From Pseudobdellovibrionaceae bacterium (GTDB lineage: Bacteria; Bdellovibrionota; Bdellovibrionia; Bdellovibrionales; JAMPXM01), in assembly GCA_021463345.1 (NCBI GenBank), contig JAJTYM010000027.1:1-50818 (forward strand): 50,818 nucleotides of DNA. The letters run 5' to 3'. Below are positions 1-9,109 of the stretch, piece by piece (the first letter of the stretch is position 1; every line of letters begins with the position of its first letter). A program made the position numbers and the translations under genes. The notes under the pieces were generated by a model. It was not told where the DNA came from, searched no databases, and saw only the letters and a program-made list of their open reading frames with translations.

Positions 1-96
1 GACGCCCGTACCGACGCCCGTACCGACGCCCGTACCGACGCCCGTACCGACGCCCGTACCGACGCCCGTACCGACTCCGGTGCCGACACCCGCACC
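1..96 (+). repeat. 12-bp tandem repeat encoding a TPVP linker
   Basis: Six perfect head-to-tail copies of GACGCCCGTACC occupy positions 1-72, followed by degenerate copies to about 96 (GACTCCGGTGCC, then GACACCCGCACC). Twelve is a multiple of three, so copy-number changes keep the frame and lengthen or shorten a Thr-Pro-Val-Pro linker in the protein read from position 2. The array may extend left of the window. Confidence 0.95.
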
Positions 97-274
97 GACG
101 CCGAAGAGACAGATTTGTCAGCCTAGGTCCGTCGAAGCGTGCGTGATTTCAAATGGCGTTGGTCAGAAAACTTGTAATTCGACAGGGCGCCGCTGGGGGA
201 ATTGCGAGGCGATTTCATGCGACTCTGGGTACACATTGAAGCGCGGCCGCTGCGAGTTGCCCCGCCGCCGGTGA
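2..274 (+). CDS. Partial secreted/surface protein: Pro-Thr linker plus Cys-rich C-terminal domain
   Basis: This is the 3' end of a gene that begins outside the window. Frame 2 is open from the left edge to a TGA at 272-274. It first reads (T-P-V-P)n from the tandem repeat, then a domain of about 45 residues with at least six cysteines (CQPR, EACVISNGVGQKTC, WGNCEAISC, then CDSGY and RGRCEL). The run NGxGxxxC followed by WxxC and CxxGY looks like short disulfide-rich modules found at the ends of exported adhesin-like proteins. The Pro/Thr stretch would act as a rigid spacer from the cell surface. The function and the missing N-terminus (signal peptide or lipobox) cannot be judged. It converges on lysC, with a hairpin between them. 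Confidence 0.7.
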   Translation, partial: TPVPTPVPTPVPTPVPTPVPTPVPTPVPTPAPTPKRQICQPRSVEACVISNGVGQKTCNSTGRRWGNCEAISCDSGYTLKRGRCELPRRR

Positions 275-288
275 ATGATCGATAGACG

Positions 289-321
289 ATGAGCGGTCCA
301 ACCCTCAAATGGGCCGCTCAT
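289..321. terminator. Hairpin between convergent genes
   Basis: ATGAGCGGTCC (289-299) pairs with GGGCCGCTCAT (311-321) across an 11-nt loop, with a single G-U type mismatch. It lies exactly where the upstream plus-strand gene and lysC converge and overlaps the lysC stop codon. No T-tract follows on either strand, so intrinsic termination is plausible but unproven. Confidence 0.4.
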
Positions 322-1535
322 CCGGCCGCATCCGCTGGCGTCAGGGCGTGTATCGCCTGCGCCGCCGGCTCGCGGTCCGCGGCCTCGAGGACGACCGTGA
401 GGCTCATGGCTGAGAAAAGCATTTGATGCGTTTGGATCCGCCTTTCGGCCAGAGCGAACGTGATCTCCTCGGGCAGCGAGGAGGCGTATGCCCCCTGGCA
501 CGTGGCGGTCACCGTGCACAGCGCCCGAGAATCCATCGTCATCCCCGTTTCGCGCGTGAGCCGCGCGCCGATCGCGCTCAACGTCTCCCGCGGGCCCGTG
601 ACGAGAAACGTCCACTGATCCGGGCCGGTCCGGCTCGTGTCGAGGATCTGGGGACAGGGGAGTTTGTGGTCGCGCAGGGCCTTGTAGAGCGCCCCCATCG
701 CTGAATTCATATCGGGCTGTTCGACGCGGATCCAGCGGACGTCTTCGTGCGAGTTCACGGAAAGGACGCGGGCTTGTTCGTACATGGGTCCCTCGTTGTC
801 GATACGGGTCTGGCGGCTTTCGGCGCCGTGCGCGAGCGCCACGGTCACGGGCATGCCGAGGAGAGAGGCGAGTTCCACCGAGCGGTAGTGGAGGACCTTG
901 GCGCCCCAGAAAGTCATGTCGAGAAGCTGTTTGCAATGCAGATGCGGTAGGTGCCGCGCGTTCGGCACCTGATTGGGGTCGGCGGAATAAACGCCGTCGA
1001 CGTCTTTGCGGATCTCGCAGCGCTCCGCTTTGAAATGGGCGGCGAGCGCGACGGCCGTCGTGTCGGAACCGCCGCGACCGAGCGTCGTGACTTCCTTCGT
1101 CACCGGCGAGACGCCTTGGAAGCCAGCCAGCACAACGACTTTGTTCCTGGCGATCTCGGTGTTCACGCGCACGGGCCTGACGTCGATGATCCGGGCGTTG
1201 GAGTGCGAGTCGTCGGTCAGCACGCCCGCTTGGCTTCCGGTGAAACTGATGGCTTCGATGCCCCGGTCATTGAGCGCCATGCTCATGAGCGCCATGCTGA
1301 CGCGTTCGCCGGTGGTGAGCAGCATGTCGAGTTCGCGCCGGTTGGGAGCCGAGCTCACCCGATGCGCGAGCTCGACGAGCTGGTCGGTCGTTTTTCCCAT
1401 GGCGCTGACGACGACGAGGACGTTCTCGCCTCGCCGGTGGAGAGCGGCGATGCGGTCCGCGGCGGCCCGGATGTGCTCGGGCCCGGCGAGGGAGCTTCCG
1501 CCGTATTTCTGCACGATGAGGTTTTTTTTCGCCAC
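318..1535 (-). CDS. lysC: Aspartate kinase
   Basis: Aspartokinase phosphorylates L-aspartate with ATP, the first step to lysine, threonine, methionine and diaminopimelate for peptidoglycan. The 405-residue protein has the usual length of the single-function enzyme. The N-terminal [10 protein letters not shown] matches the family K-(F/Y)-GG-(T/S)-S motif. [15 protein letters not shown] and the [14 protein letters not shown] stretch belong to the amino-acid-kinase domain. The C-terminal 150 residues fit tandem ACT domains for feedback control. The start is ATG (MAKKNL). It lies 38 bp downstream of the lytic transglycosylase on the same strand and is probably co-transcribed with it. Confidence 0.95.
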   Translation of the reverse strand: MAKKNLIVQKYGGSSLAGPEHIRAAADRIAALHRRGENVLVVVSAMGKTTDQLVELAHRVSSAPNRRELDMLLTTGERVSMALMSMALNDRGIEAISFTGSQAGVLTDDSHSNARIIDVRPVRVNTEIARNKVVVLAGFQGVSPVTKEVTTLGRGGSDTTAVALAAHFKAERCEIRKDVDGVYSADPNQVPNARHLPHLHCKQLLDMTFWGAKVLHYRSVELASLLGMPVTVALAHGAESRQTRIDNEGPMYEQARVLSVNSHEDVRWIRVEQPDMNSAMGALYKALRDHKLPCPQILDTSRTGPDQWTFLVTGPRETLSAIGARLTRETGMTMDSRALCTVTATCQGAYASSLPEEITFALAERRIQTHQMLFSAMSLTVVLEAADREPAAQAIHALTPADAAG

Positions 1536-1573
1536 GGGTCCGCTCAGTTCGGATTCGATCAGTCCGGATTCAC

Positions 1574-3004
1574 TCAGTTCAGGTTCGCGTCTCGGGCCCC
1601 GGTGTCGAGCATCTGCACGTATTGCGAGACGATGGCCGTCGCGCCTTTCGGGATGCGGATCCGGTGACCGCGGACCTCGGGCGGGACGTAGCCCCTTATA
1701 AGTTCGGGGTTGAGTTCCTGCAAATATTTTCCGCTCACGCCCAGGTAGGCCGCGAGATTCATCAGCTTCGTCCCGCCCGGCACGTCCGAGTACTCGTAGG
1801 AAAGGGGCAGGTGGTATTGCAGATCGCGAAACCCGTAGAGGCCCGGCGCTTTGGCGATCAGCATGGCCGCGAGGATTTTGGGGACGTAGTTTTTGGTCTC
1901 TTCGGGGAGGGCGCCCTTGTCCGCGAGTTCCCAGAAGTCGTTGCTGCCGTGTTTTTTGATCAGGCGCTTCACTCCGCCCTCGCCCATATTGTAGCTCGCT
2001 GCGACGAGGTACCAGCTGCCGAACATTTTATAGAGGTCCCGCATGTAGGCGACGGCGGCTTTGGTGCTCTTGTGGACGTCGCGCCGTTCATCGAGCCACC
2101 AATTCGTGCGCATCCCGTAGCGGTTGGCGGTGGCTCGGATGAACTGCCACATCCCGACCGCTTGCGCGGGGCTGGTCGCGCCGGGGCTGAAGCCGCTTTC
2201 GATCATCGCGACGTAGATCAGGTCTTGAGGCATGCCCGACGCTTCGAGTTCGGTCTGGATGTACGGCAGGTAACGGTTGGAGCGCTCCAACCACTTGCGG
2301 AACGACTGCCGCCCCTCGGTTTGGAAGAACTCGACCCACGATTTCACGCGGTCGTTGTAGGTCACCGGGAGCTCGAAGATGAGCGGCGTGTTCGGGGCCG
2401 TCGCGATCCGTACGGCGCGCGTGTCGAACGTTTTCAGTCGTTTGAGGGGCGTCGATTCGATCACCGTCGTTTCCGCGTCGGGGTCGGTCGCGATCCCGCC
2501 GGTCTGGAACTCCGGGTTCACGAGCACGGGGACGCGTGGTTTCGGCGCCTCCGCCGCGGTCGCGTGCGGTCCGGGGCGTGGAACGAGGGTTTTCTCGCCG
2601 GCCGGCCCAGGCCCCGTTTCATTCCCCGCGGCCGGGCTCGCCCCCGCGGCAACTTCAACCGCGGTGGCGTCCGCGTTCGCCGTTTCGACCTGTTTCATCG
2701 GCGGCACGGCCGTGGACGCCTGCGCCGCTTGCGCGCCGGCTCGAAGAGCCTCGAGCTCGGAACGGATCTCGTTCTGTATCTTGCCCTGGGTTTTGCCTTG
2801 GATTCTGTCGGGGGAGAAGGCGCGCGCTCGCGGCCCGCCCCTGCGTTCGACCTTCGCGGCGGCGGTCCCGGCCCGTCGTTCGGGGCCGGCGGCGTCCGTC
2901 GTGGAGTCCGCTGCGGGTTTCACCGCGGATGGTTTTTGCGCCGAGGCGCATCCGGTGAGGGACGCGACCAAAAGCAACGTCAAGGAACACGCGGGTGATT
3001 TCAT
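1574..3004 (-). CDS. Membrane-bound lytic transglycosylase lipoprotein (MltD-like)
   Basis: Cleaves the glycan strand of peptidoglycan in the periplasm. The start chosen at 3004 (MKSPACS) gives a classic lipoprotein signal ending in the lipobox LTGC; an in-frame start seven codons upstream would spoil it. Residues of about 30-190 are Ala/Pro-rich linker. The SLT domain follows, with catalytic Glu in AMIESGFSP, then AVGMWQFI and [12 protein letters not shown], the typical MltD/Slt signature. The C-terminal 60 residues ([14 protein letters not shown] and RIRIPKG) look like a divergent LysM. At 476 residues it is in the range for MltD. It is divergent from the flagellar operon at 3361 and could help insert the rod or ring, which is speculation from position. 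Confidence 0.88.
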   Translation of the reverse strand: MKSPACSLTLLLVASLTGCASAQKPSAVKPAADSTTDAAGPERRAGTAAAKVERRGGPRARAFSPDRIQGKTQGKIQNEIRSELEALRAGAQAAQASTAVPPMKQVETANADATAVEVAAGASPAAGNETGPGPAGEKTLVPRPGPHATAAEAPKPRVPVLVNPEFQTGGIATDPDAETTVIESTPLKRLKTFDTRAVRIATAPNTPLIFELPVTYNDRVKSWVEFFQTEGRQSFRKWLERSNRYLPYIQTELEASGMPQDLIYVAMIESGFSPGATSPAQAVGMWQFIRATANRYGMRTNWWLDERRDVHKSTKAAVAYMRDLYKMFGSWYLVAASYNMGEGGVKRLIKKHGSNDFWELADKGALPEETKNYVPKILAAMLIAKAPGLYGFRDLQYHLPLSYEYSDVPGGTKLMNLAAYLGVSGKYLQELNPELIRGYVPPEVRGHRIRIPKGATAIVSQYVQMLDTGARDANLN

Positions 3005-3298
3005 ATCCCCGTATCGTAGCGGCAAACCTGAAATCCCGTCGAGAAAACCTTGGGAAAGGTCGAGGCGCCGCGCTCGCGCGGGGCCCGTTCCCGTCGGCGG
3101 GAAGGCGCGCGGTCACGGGATCTTGACGTCGTGTCAGAGCGTTGACGGGGACGTGGACGGAAGCGTTGAGGCGGGCCCGACCGAGGTCCCGGGCGCGTCG
3201 CGATCCGCCGGGATCCGTTTCGGCTCCCGCGCGGATGAACGCGAGTCCTGGGAGCCGCCGCGCGCGGGAACTCTGCCAAGGTCGCGTTCCGGGCGCCG

Positions 3299-3314
3299 TG
3301 GCACCGGAGTTGCT
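3299..3314 (+). promoter_or_regulatory. Sigma-54 promoter of the flgF operon
   Basis: TGGCAC-N5-TTGCT with exact -24/-12 spacing fits the RpoN consensus (TGGCAC N5 TTGCW) at every defined position. It lies about 47 nt upstream of the flgF start, giving a short 5' leader. The rest of the 356-bp gap between the divergent transglycosylase and flgF (3005-3360) shows no convincing gene. RpoN control of rod and hook genes is well established in many polar flagellates; a dedicated activator is not in this window. Confidence 0.85.
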
Positions 3315-3360
3315 GTGTCATCGACCGAGGGTCCCATCCACGGGCCGACGAAGGGCGGGT

Positions 3361-4173
3361 ATGAGCAAAGGCATCTTCACGGCGGTCAGCGGCGCGATCG
3401 CGCAATCGCAGAAGCTCGATACGGTCGCCAACAACCTCGCGAACGTGAACACGCCCGGATTCAAGCGCGACGGCCAGGTGTTCCAGGAATACCTCGCGTC
3501 CTACGAAAAAGCGCCCAACGCCGTCGAAGTGCCGCGCATCCCCGCGTCCATCGAAAGTTTTTACGACATGCAGGGCGGCGACAAGAGTTACGTCGACGCC
3601 GCCGGGACGTTCACGGATTTTTCCCAGGGCATGCTGCGCGCGACGGGAAACCCGCTCGACGTCGCGCTCGAGGGAGAAGGCTTCCTCGAGGTGCTCACCC
3701 CGGCCGGTCCGCGCCTGACCCGTTCGGGCAGCCTCACCATCGACGGCGACGGCGAGCTCGTCACCAAACAAGGCTATCCGGTCCTTCGCGACGGCGGGCT
3801 GGGCCAGGATCCCGCGGCACGCGTGATCAGGGTCTCGGGCCAGGGGCAGGTGACGATCTCGCACGCGGGAGAGGTTTTCGCGGGCGGCGAGAACCTCGGC
3901 CGATTGTCCGTGCTCGTGGCGGGCAATCCCGACGCGTTGGCGAAGACCGGCAACAACATGTTCGCATTCAAGGACGGGCTGAACCCCGAACTCGCCGTCT
4001 CCCGGGAGGCGAAGGTTCATCAGGGATTCCTCGAGGGCAGCAACGTCAACGTCATCCAGGAGATGACGGACATGATCGCGGCGACGCGCGTATTCGAAAG
4101 CACGCAGAAGGCGATCCAGGCGTACGACTCGATGACGCAGAAGGCGGTCAACGACGTGCCGAAGCTCGGCTGA
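3361..4173 (+). CDS. flgF: Flagellar basal-body rod protein FlgF
   Basis: FlgF is a proximal-rod component. The 270-residue protein begins MSKGIFTAVSGAIAQSQ and carries the flagellar rod/hook N-terminal motif LDTVANNLANVNTPGFKRD. It also has the internal NPLDVALEGEGFLEV and the C-terminal EGSNVNVIQEMTDMIAATRVFE common to FlgF/FlgG/FlgE/FlgC. The open frame extends upstream, but ATG 3361 is the family start. It is the first gene after the sigma-54 promoter and is followed by its paralogue flgG. Confidence 0.93.
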   Translation: MSKGIFTAVSGAIAQSQKLDTVANNLANVNTPGFKRDGQVFQEYLASYEKAPNAVEVPRIPASIESFYDMQGGDKSYVDAAGTFTDFSQGMLRATGNPLDVALEGEGFLEVLTPAGPRLTRSGSLTIDGDGELVTKQGYPVLRDGGLGQDPAARVIRVSGQGQVTISHAGEVFAGGENLGRLSVLVAGNPDALAKTGNNMFAFKDGLNPELAVSREAKVHQGFLEGSNVNVIQEMTDMIAATRVFESTQKAIQAYDSMTQKAVNDVPKLG

Positions 4174-4229
4174 CCGGCGTTTTGCCCGTGAGCCCTGAGC
4201 GTGGACACTGAGCGGGAGGAGGCGATCCA

Positions 4230-5015
4230 GTGCTGAAATCACTCAATACGGCGGCGACCGGGATGCAGGCGCAGCAGACCAACATGGACGTGATCGCCAA
4301 CAACCTGGCGAACGTGTCCACGACGGGTTTCAAGAAATCCCGGGCTGAGTTCGAGGATCTCATGTACCAGACGTCGAAGGAGCCCGGGGCGGCGAGCGGT
4401 CTCAACGCCGTTTCGCCCACCGGCGTGCAGACCGGCCTGGGCGTGCGGACGGGGGCCGTGCAGAAGGACTTCGAGATCGGATCGATCAAGTCGACCAAAA
4501 ACCCGCTCGACCTCGCGATCGAGGGCCCTGGTTTCTTCCCCGTGCAGTTGCCCGACGGCCAAGTCGGGTACACGCGCGACGGCAGTTTCAAAAAAGGCCC
4601 CGACGGCCGGGTCGTCGACCGCAACGGCAACGCCCTCCAGCCCGAGATCACGATTCCGCCGAATGCGGCGGGGATCGAGATCTCGCCGACGGGCCAGGTG
4701 AGCGTCGCCGTCGCGGGCGCGATACAGCCGCAGAACGTGGGTCAGATCGAACTCGTCAATTTCGTCAACCCGGCCGGTTTGAAAGCCTTGGGCAAGAACG
4801 TCTTCGCCCCCACCGGCGCGAGCGGCTTGCCTCAGCAGGGCGCGCCCGGCCAGGCGAACTTCGGGGCGATCGCGCAGGGCGAGCTCGAGTCGAGCAACGT
4901 GAACATCGTCGACGAGATGGTGAACATGATCACGGCCCAGCGCGCCTACGAAACGAACTCGAAAGTGATCCAGGCGTCGGACCAGATGCTGCAGTACATG
5001 AACAACCTGAGGTGA
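4230..5015 (+). CDS. flgG: Flagellar distal rod protein FlgG
   Basis: Distal rod subunit that passes through the P and L rings. 261 residues, the standard length. GTG start at 4230 with a GGAGG about 12 nt upstream, reading MLKSLNTAATGMQAQQ. Motifs are MDVIANNLANVSTTGFKKS at the N-terminus, the central NPLDLAIEGPGFF, and the C-terminal ESSNVNIVDEMVNMITAQRAYE with terminal DQMLQYMNNL. It is a clear paralogue of flgF. Its stop codon lies inside the Shine-Dalgarno of flgA, so the two are translationally coupled. Confidence 0.96.
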   Translation: MLKSLNTAATGMQAQQTNMDVIANNLANVSTTGFKKSRAEFEDLMYQTSKEPGAASGLNAVSPTGVQTGLGVRTGAVQKDFEIGSIKSTKNPLDLAIEGPGFFPVQLPDGQVGYTRDGSFKKGPDGRVVDRNGNALQPEITIPPNAAGIEISPTGQVSVAVAGAIQPQNVGQIELVNFVNPAGLKALGKNVFAPTGASGLPQQGAPGQANFGAIAQGELESSNVNIVDEMVNMITAQRAYETNSKVIQASDQMLQYMNNLR

Positions 5016-5021
5016 TTCTTG

Positions 5022-5987
5022 ATGCGGGTCGCGCCCCTTCTCCTTCTCTCGACCGTTGGTTTTGCGCCGCTCGGGGCGCAGGCGTCGACCGTCGCGTCCA
5101 TTCAAGTGAAGAGCAGCGCGGAACTCGAGATGGAGCGCGAGATCACGATCGGCGACATCGCCGAGTTCAGCGGGTTCGCCGAGGACGAAGTGGGCGAGCT
5201 CCAGTCGGTCCGACTGGGAGAGGCGCCCGCCGGGGGCGAGACGCGCACGTTCACCAGCGAAGGGCTTTCGCGGGTCTTCCGAGCGCACCTGCCGCGTCTG
5301 CAGGAGAAGCGCGTGGACCGCATACAACTGACGATCCCGGCGCGCGTCGTCGTCTCGCGCAAGGCTTTCCGCCTCGAGGCCAGGGACGTCGAGAACGAGA
5401 TCCGCACGCAGCTCGGAGCGGTCTGCCCGGCCTGTGAAGTCGACATCCGGCGGCTCGCCATGCCCGTGCTGGGGCCGAAGTTTCCCTCGAGCGCCTCTTG
5501 GAAGCTGCGTTTGCGGCCGGAGCTGCCGAAAGGCTCGTTCTCGGCCCCGATCGAGATCGACGGCCCCGGGGGCCGGCGCACGTTCTGGGTGTCCGGGCAA
5601 TTGAGCGTGTACCGCACGGTTCCGGTCGCCAAACGCGCGATCGGGATCGGCGAACGGATCGCGGCGAACGACGTCGAGTTCCAGCGCAAGGACGTGACGT
5701 ACGCGAGCGATTCGTTCCCTTCCGAAACGGAACTGAGCGGCGCGGTCGCCGCGCGCGCCATCGCGGCGGAGTCCTTCGTGGGCCGCGCGATGTTGCGGCG
5801 CGAGCCCGCGTTGCGGGCCGGGGACGCGGTGAAGATCGTCGCCGGCGGCGAAGGCTGGCAGGTTTCCGCCGACGGCGTCGCGCAGAGCGGCGGTCACGTC
5901 GGCGATACGGTCCGGGTGAAAATCCAGAGAACGCAAAAAACGCTTTCCGGCCTTCTGAGAGAAAAGGGCCTGATCGAGGTGCGGTGA
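5022..5987 (+). CDS. flgA: Flagellar P-ring assembly chaperone FlgA
   Basis: Periplasmic chaperone for FlgI P-ring assembly. It has an N-terminal signal peptide (MRVAPLLLLSTVGFAPLGAQA). A SAF-like C-terminal half follows (VYRTVPVAKRAIGIGERIAA and FVGRAMLRREPALRAGDAVKIV), ending in DTVRVKIQRTQKTLSGLL, as in FlgA. ATG 5022 is preferred over TTG 5019 because AGGTGA, overlapping the flgG stop, lies 6 nt upstream. At 321 residues it is longer than enteric FlgA (about 220), with an extra N-terminal region as seen in many non-enteric bacteria. Confidence 0.9.
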   Translation: MRVAPLLLLSTVGFAPLGAQASTVASIQVKSSAELEMEREITIGDIAEFSGFAEDEVGELQSVRLGEAPAGGETRTFTSEGLSRVFRAHLPRLQEKRVDRIQLTIPARVVVSRKAFRLEARDVENEIRTQLGAVCPACEVDIRRLAMPVLGPKFPSSASWKLRLRPELPKGSFSAPIEIDGPGGRRTFWVSGQLSVYRTVPVAKRAIGIGERIAANDVEFQRKDVTYASDSFPSETELSGAVAARAIAAESFVGRAMLRREPALRAGDAVKIVAGGEGWQVSADGVAQSGGHVGDTVRVKIQRTQKTLSGLLREKGLIEVR

Positions 5988-6818
5988 ATGATCGAACGGA
6001 CGGTCCGCTCGTCACGATTCCAATTCGTCCTCTTCGCGCTCGCCATCGCCCTGGGCGCGTCGTTGTCGAGCGGCTGCGCGAGCTTCGGCAAGAAGTTCAA
6101 GGCGTTTCTCAACGGCGGGGAGGTCGACGACCCGGCGGTTCCCAAGATCTCGACGCCGCGCTTTTCGGAGACCGACAGCGTTCGCTACGGGGTCGAGCGC
6201 AAGTACCGCCGCATGAACCGCGACCGCTTCGAGGACGAAGCCGACGTCGCAGCGGGCGCGGGCAGCCTTTGGGTGATGGAGGGGCAAGGGGCCTACCTCT
6301 TCGCGCAGAACCGCATGCGTTTGGTCGGCGACATCCTCACCGTGCGCGTGGAAGGCGCGCCCAAGTCGCAGCTGCAAACCAAGACGCGCGTGATCGCCAA
6401 ACTCCTGGAGCGGCTCGAAAAGCCGGACTCCGCCCCGGCCCTTCGAGGGCCGGCGTCGGCCAAGCCGCCCGTCGGCGACCAGCCGCCGGCCGGCGCGTCC
6501 GTAGCGGGCGCGCAGAGCCAGGCGGGCCAGCCGCAGGCGGCCGGGGTCCCGAGCCCGCCCTCCGGACAGCCGGCCCCGTCGCGGCCCGACGCGCCTTTCA
6601 ACGTGCAGACGGTGCCGACGAGGATCGTCGAGGTGCTGCGCGACGGGAGCTATCGGGTGAAGGGTTCGCAGGACTTCATGATCGGCAAGCGGGAGTACCG
6701 GGTCATCGTGACCGGGATCGTGCGGCCAGAGGATTTCAACGACGAGGGGATCGATGCCGAAAAGCTCCTCGATCCGCAGTTCGACATCGTGAGCGCGAAG
6801 AGGGGCGTGGCGCTATGA
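5988..6818 (+). CDS. flgH: Flagellar L-ring lipoprotein FlgH
   Basis: Outer-membrane L-ring subunit. The lipoprotein signal ends at LSSGC (about residues 27-31). The body contains GSLWVMEGQGAYLFAQNRMRLVGDILTVRVEG and, near the end, the conserved REYRVIVTGIVRPEDFN followed by EGIDAEKLLDPQFDIV. At 276 residues it exceeds the usual 220-235. The extra length is a Pro/Ala/Gln-rich insertion at about residues 144-202 between the two conserved halves. The ATG abuts the flgA stop (TGA-ATG), and the gene overlaps flgI by ATGA. Confidence 0.93.
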   Translation: MIERTVRSSRFQFVLFALAIALGASLSSGCASFGKKFKAFLNGGEVDDPAVPKISTPRFSETDSVRYGVERKYRRMNRDRFEDEADVAAGAGSLWVMEGQGAYLFAQNRMRLVGDILTVRVEGAPKSQLQTKTRVIAKLLERLEKPDSAPALRGPASAKPPVGDQPPAGASVAGAQSQAGQPQAAGVPSPPSGQPAPSRPDAPFNVQTVPTRIVEVLRDGSYRVKGSQDFMIGKREYRVIVTGIVRPEDFNDEGIDAEKLLDPQFDIVSAKRGVAL

Positions 6819-7837
6819 CTTCGTGGAGGGCTTTCATTCTCTTGCAGGTCTTCGTGATGGCGATCGCCGCCGCGATAAGCGCGCAGGCGGCGCGCGTGAA
6901 GGACATCGCCAACGTGCGCGGCGTGCGCGACAACCAACTCGTCGGGTACGGCATCGTCGTCGGTCTCAAAGGCACGGGCGACAGCAAGAACGAGTTCACC
7001 AACAAGTCCGTCGCGCGCATGCTCGACAAGTTCGGCATGAAACTCGACGAAAAGGACGTCGCCAGCAAGAACGTCGCGGCCGTGCTCGTCACCGCGAACT
7101 TGCCGCCGTTCGCGCGCGCGGGCAACAAGATCGACATCACCGTCAACGCGATCGGCGACGCCGGCAGTCTGATGGGCGGCACGCTCGTCCAGACGCCCCT
7201 GCGCGCGGCCGATCAGCAGATCTACGCGGTCGCGCAGGGCGCGATCCTCGTCGGAGGCGGCGCCGAAGCCCACGCGACCGCGGGCCGCATGCCCAACGGC
7301 GCGATCATCGAGCGCGACGTCGCCGAGGATTTCACGCAGAGGAAGATGTTCCGCCTGACTTTGCACAACCCGGATTTCACGACGGCCGCGCGGCTCGCCA
7401 AGCGGGTCAACTTGGACCTCGCCGGAAAATACGCCACGGCCAAGGACGCGGGGACCGTCGACGTCGTCGTGCCGTTTTCTTACGAGGGCCGGGGCGTGGA
7501 GCTGCTCGCCGCGATCGAGTCGCTCGAGGTCACGCCGGACGCGCGCGCGAAGGTGATCGTCAACGAGAAGACCGGCACCGTCGTGATCGGCGATTCCGTG
7601 AGGATCAACCGGGTGGCCGTTTCCCACGGTGATCTCTCCGTGCGGGTGGACGGCACGGCGAAAGGGAAAAGTAAAGACCAGGGAGGCGACAAGGTCGCGG
7701 TCCTCGACACGGGCACGAGCGTCGGGGACTTGGTGAAGGCGCTGAACACGCTCGGCGTCTCTCCAAAAGACCTGATCACGATTCTCCAGAACATCAAAGC
7801 CGCGGGAGCTCTGCAGGGCGAGCTGGAGATTTTGTGA
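6815..7837 (+). CDS. flgI: Flagellar P-ring protein FlgI
   Basis: P-ring subunit in the periplasm. 340 residues starting MTSWRAFILLQVF, with a cleavable signal ending around SAQAA, then the near-invariant VKDIANVRGVRDNQLVGYG. Further family stretches are LVQTPLRAADQQIYAVAQG and GAIIERDVAEDF, and the protein ends LVKALNTLGVSPKDLITILQ as in FlgI. It overlaps flgH by 4 bp. It closes the sigma-54-headed flgFGAHI unit; a 335-bp gap follows. Confidence 0.96.
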   Translation: MTSWRAFILLQVFVMAIAAAISAQAARVKDIANVRGVRDNQLVGYGIVVGLKGTGDSKNEFTNKSVARMLDKFGMKLDEKDVASKNVAAVLVTANLPPFARAGNKIDITVNAIGDAGSLMGGTLVQTPLRAADQQIYAVAQGAILVGGGAEAHATAGRMPNGAIIERDVAEDFTQRKMFRLTLHNPDFTTAARLAKRVNLDLAGKYATAKDAGTVDVVVPFSYEGRGVELLAAIESLEVTPDARAKVIVNEKTGTVVIGDSVRINRVAVSHGDLSVRVDGTAKGKSKDQGGDKVAVLDTGTSVGDLVKALNTLGVSPKDLITILQNIKAAGALQGELEIL

Positions 7838-8172
7838 TTTCCCATTTTGGAACCAGTGGAATCTGGATAGAATGAAAGTGTGCGCGACGATTTGACCGGA
7901 CACATGGACGTGTTCGGTCGCCCGGGGGAGGATGAGTCGGGGATCTGTGGCCAGGGATGGTTCAAGAGCCGAATGTTTCGAGCAGGAAACAGGAAAACAA
8001 AGTTCGCACCGGCCAAGGATTGGCAGACGACTTTGAGCTGAAAGAAAAAGCGCAGGACGCGCGCTGAGATCTGACTCAACTCCCCTTTTTTTTTCGCACG
8101 CCTCGTTCTCGTTGGGACGCGGCCCTCGAGAAGGCTCCTCGAAGGCGAAGCACGGAAGCTGCGGGGGCGGAT
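7838..8172. other. Intergenic region between flgI and flgJ
   Basis: No convincing gene is visible here. The only open frame of note is 7957-8067 (36 codons, MVQEPNVSSRKQ), with no clear ribosome site and no recognisable family. A C-then-T-run (CTCCCC plus nine T) at about 8080-8094 lacks an obvious stem. A weak promoter-like TTGGAA...TAGAAT occurs at about 7850-7876, with a short 15-bp spacer. Confidence 0.4.
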
Positions 8173-9018
8173 GTGGCGATTGGGAAGATCGGGCGGGTCG
8201 GAGCGGTGAACCGGGACGCGCCGTCGCCGGTGGAATCGCCCGCGGGGAGAGCCGCCGGCAAACGCGACGGCGGATTCAGCGGTGAACTCAAGGGCAAACC
8301 CGGAGACGGACCCGATCCGGCGCCGAAAGACCCGCGCGTGTTGAACGCCGCGCGAATGTACGAGAAGCAGTTCCTGCGGGAGATGGTCAGAGCCATGCGC
8401 GGGACCGTCAGCTTCGGCGAGTTGACCAAACCCAACATGGCCGAAGAGATCTACCGCGGCCAGCTCGACGAGGAATACGTCGAGGCGTGGGGCGACGGGG
8501 GCGGGCTCGGGCTCGCCGATCTCATTCACGACGAAATCATGTCGAAAATCCTGTCCCAGTCCGGGCGCTCGCGCGAACGCGGCGGGCCGATCCCGCTTTC
8601 GGACCGCGACGTTTCCCGCGTGCTTCGCGGGCCCGTCCCCGGCACGGCCGAGACGGCCCTCAGGAAACAATCCGCGTTCCGCGTCGAGCTCAAGCCGGAT
8701 CCGGCGGGCGGGCCGGCGAAGGTCCTGGCCCCGTTCGACGCGAAGGTCCTGGCCACGACCAAGGTCGATGGCAAAGCGACCGTCCTGCTCGAGCACGGCG
8801 CCGAGGGCGTGCGTTCAGCGCTGATATTCGACGGCGTCGCGGCGGGCTTGCCGCCGGGCTCGCGCATCGCGAAGGGAGACGCGGTCGGCACGTTGAGCCC
8901 CGACGCCAAGAGTTTCTTCTGGAACCTCAGTCCCGCTCCTGGCGCACCCGCAGCGGGTTCAATCGTCGAACCGTCGATCGATCCGGCAAAAAATTCCGGT
9001 CCGGATTTTGGCCGTTGA
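8173..9018 (+). CDS. flgJ: FlgJ-type rod-binding protein with a degenerate LytM-like C-terminal domain
   Basis: Residues of about 50-120 form the FlgJ N-terminal rod-binding domain: LNAARMYEKQFLREMVRAMRG, then TKPNMAEEIYRGQLDEEYVE. The family's usual second half, a peptidoglycan hydrolase, is replaced here. About residues 175-270 read VLAPFDAKVLATTKVDGK, VLLEHGAEGVRSALIFDG and RIAKGDAVGTLS, which resembles the beta-sandwich of LytM/M23 proteins but has no HxxxD or HxH zinc ligands, so it is probably non-catalytic. The start is GTG 8173; an overlapping ATG at 8171 is out of frame. It is followed by flgM. Confidence 0.8.
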   Translation: MAIGKIGRVGAVNRDAPSPVESPAGRAAGKRDGGFSGELKGKPGDGPDPAPKDPRVLNAARMYEKQFLREMVRAMRGTVSFGELTKPNMAEEIYRGQLDEEYVEAWGDGGGLGLADLIHDEIMSKILSQSGRSRERGGPIPLSDRDVSRVLRGPVPGTAETALRKQSAFRVELKPDPAGGPAKVLAPFDAKVLATTKVDGKATVLLEHGAEGVRSALIFDGVAAGLPPGSRIAKGDAVGTLSPDAKSFFWNLSPAPGAPAAGSIVEPSIDPAKNSGPDFGR

Positions 9019-9109
9019 TCCGCGCCTGGAGCTTCTGGGACGATTGAAAATGTGCCTATGAAACCGTCTCGATATGGTACACTGGAACAGCGGTCCATGG
9101 AGGGAACAT

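Noticed and set aside
1-96. Tandem repeat as a CRISPR array
   Set aside because: Units are 12 bp with no spacers and lie in a coding frame.
2379-4211. 610-codon plus-strand frame spanning the transglycosylase start and flgF
   Set aside because: It mirrors the mltD-like gene and runs through flgF in the wrong frame; low-complexity translation.
7992-8045. Sigma-54 promoter upstream of flgJ (TGGCAG-N5-TTTGA)
   Set aside because: The essential GC of the -12 element is absent.
7957-8067. 36-codon open frame between flgI and flgJ
   Set aside because: No ribosome site, no homology recognised, and the length is expected by chance.
8173-9018. Active M23 endopeptidase domain in FlgJ
   Set aside because: No HxxxD or HxH zinc ligands are present in the C-terminal half.
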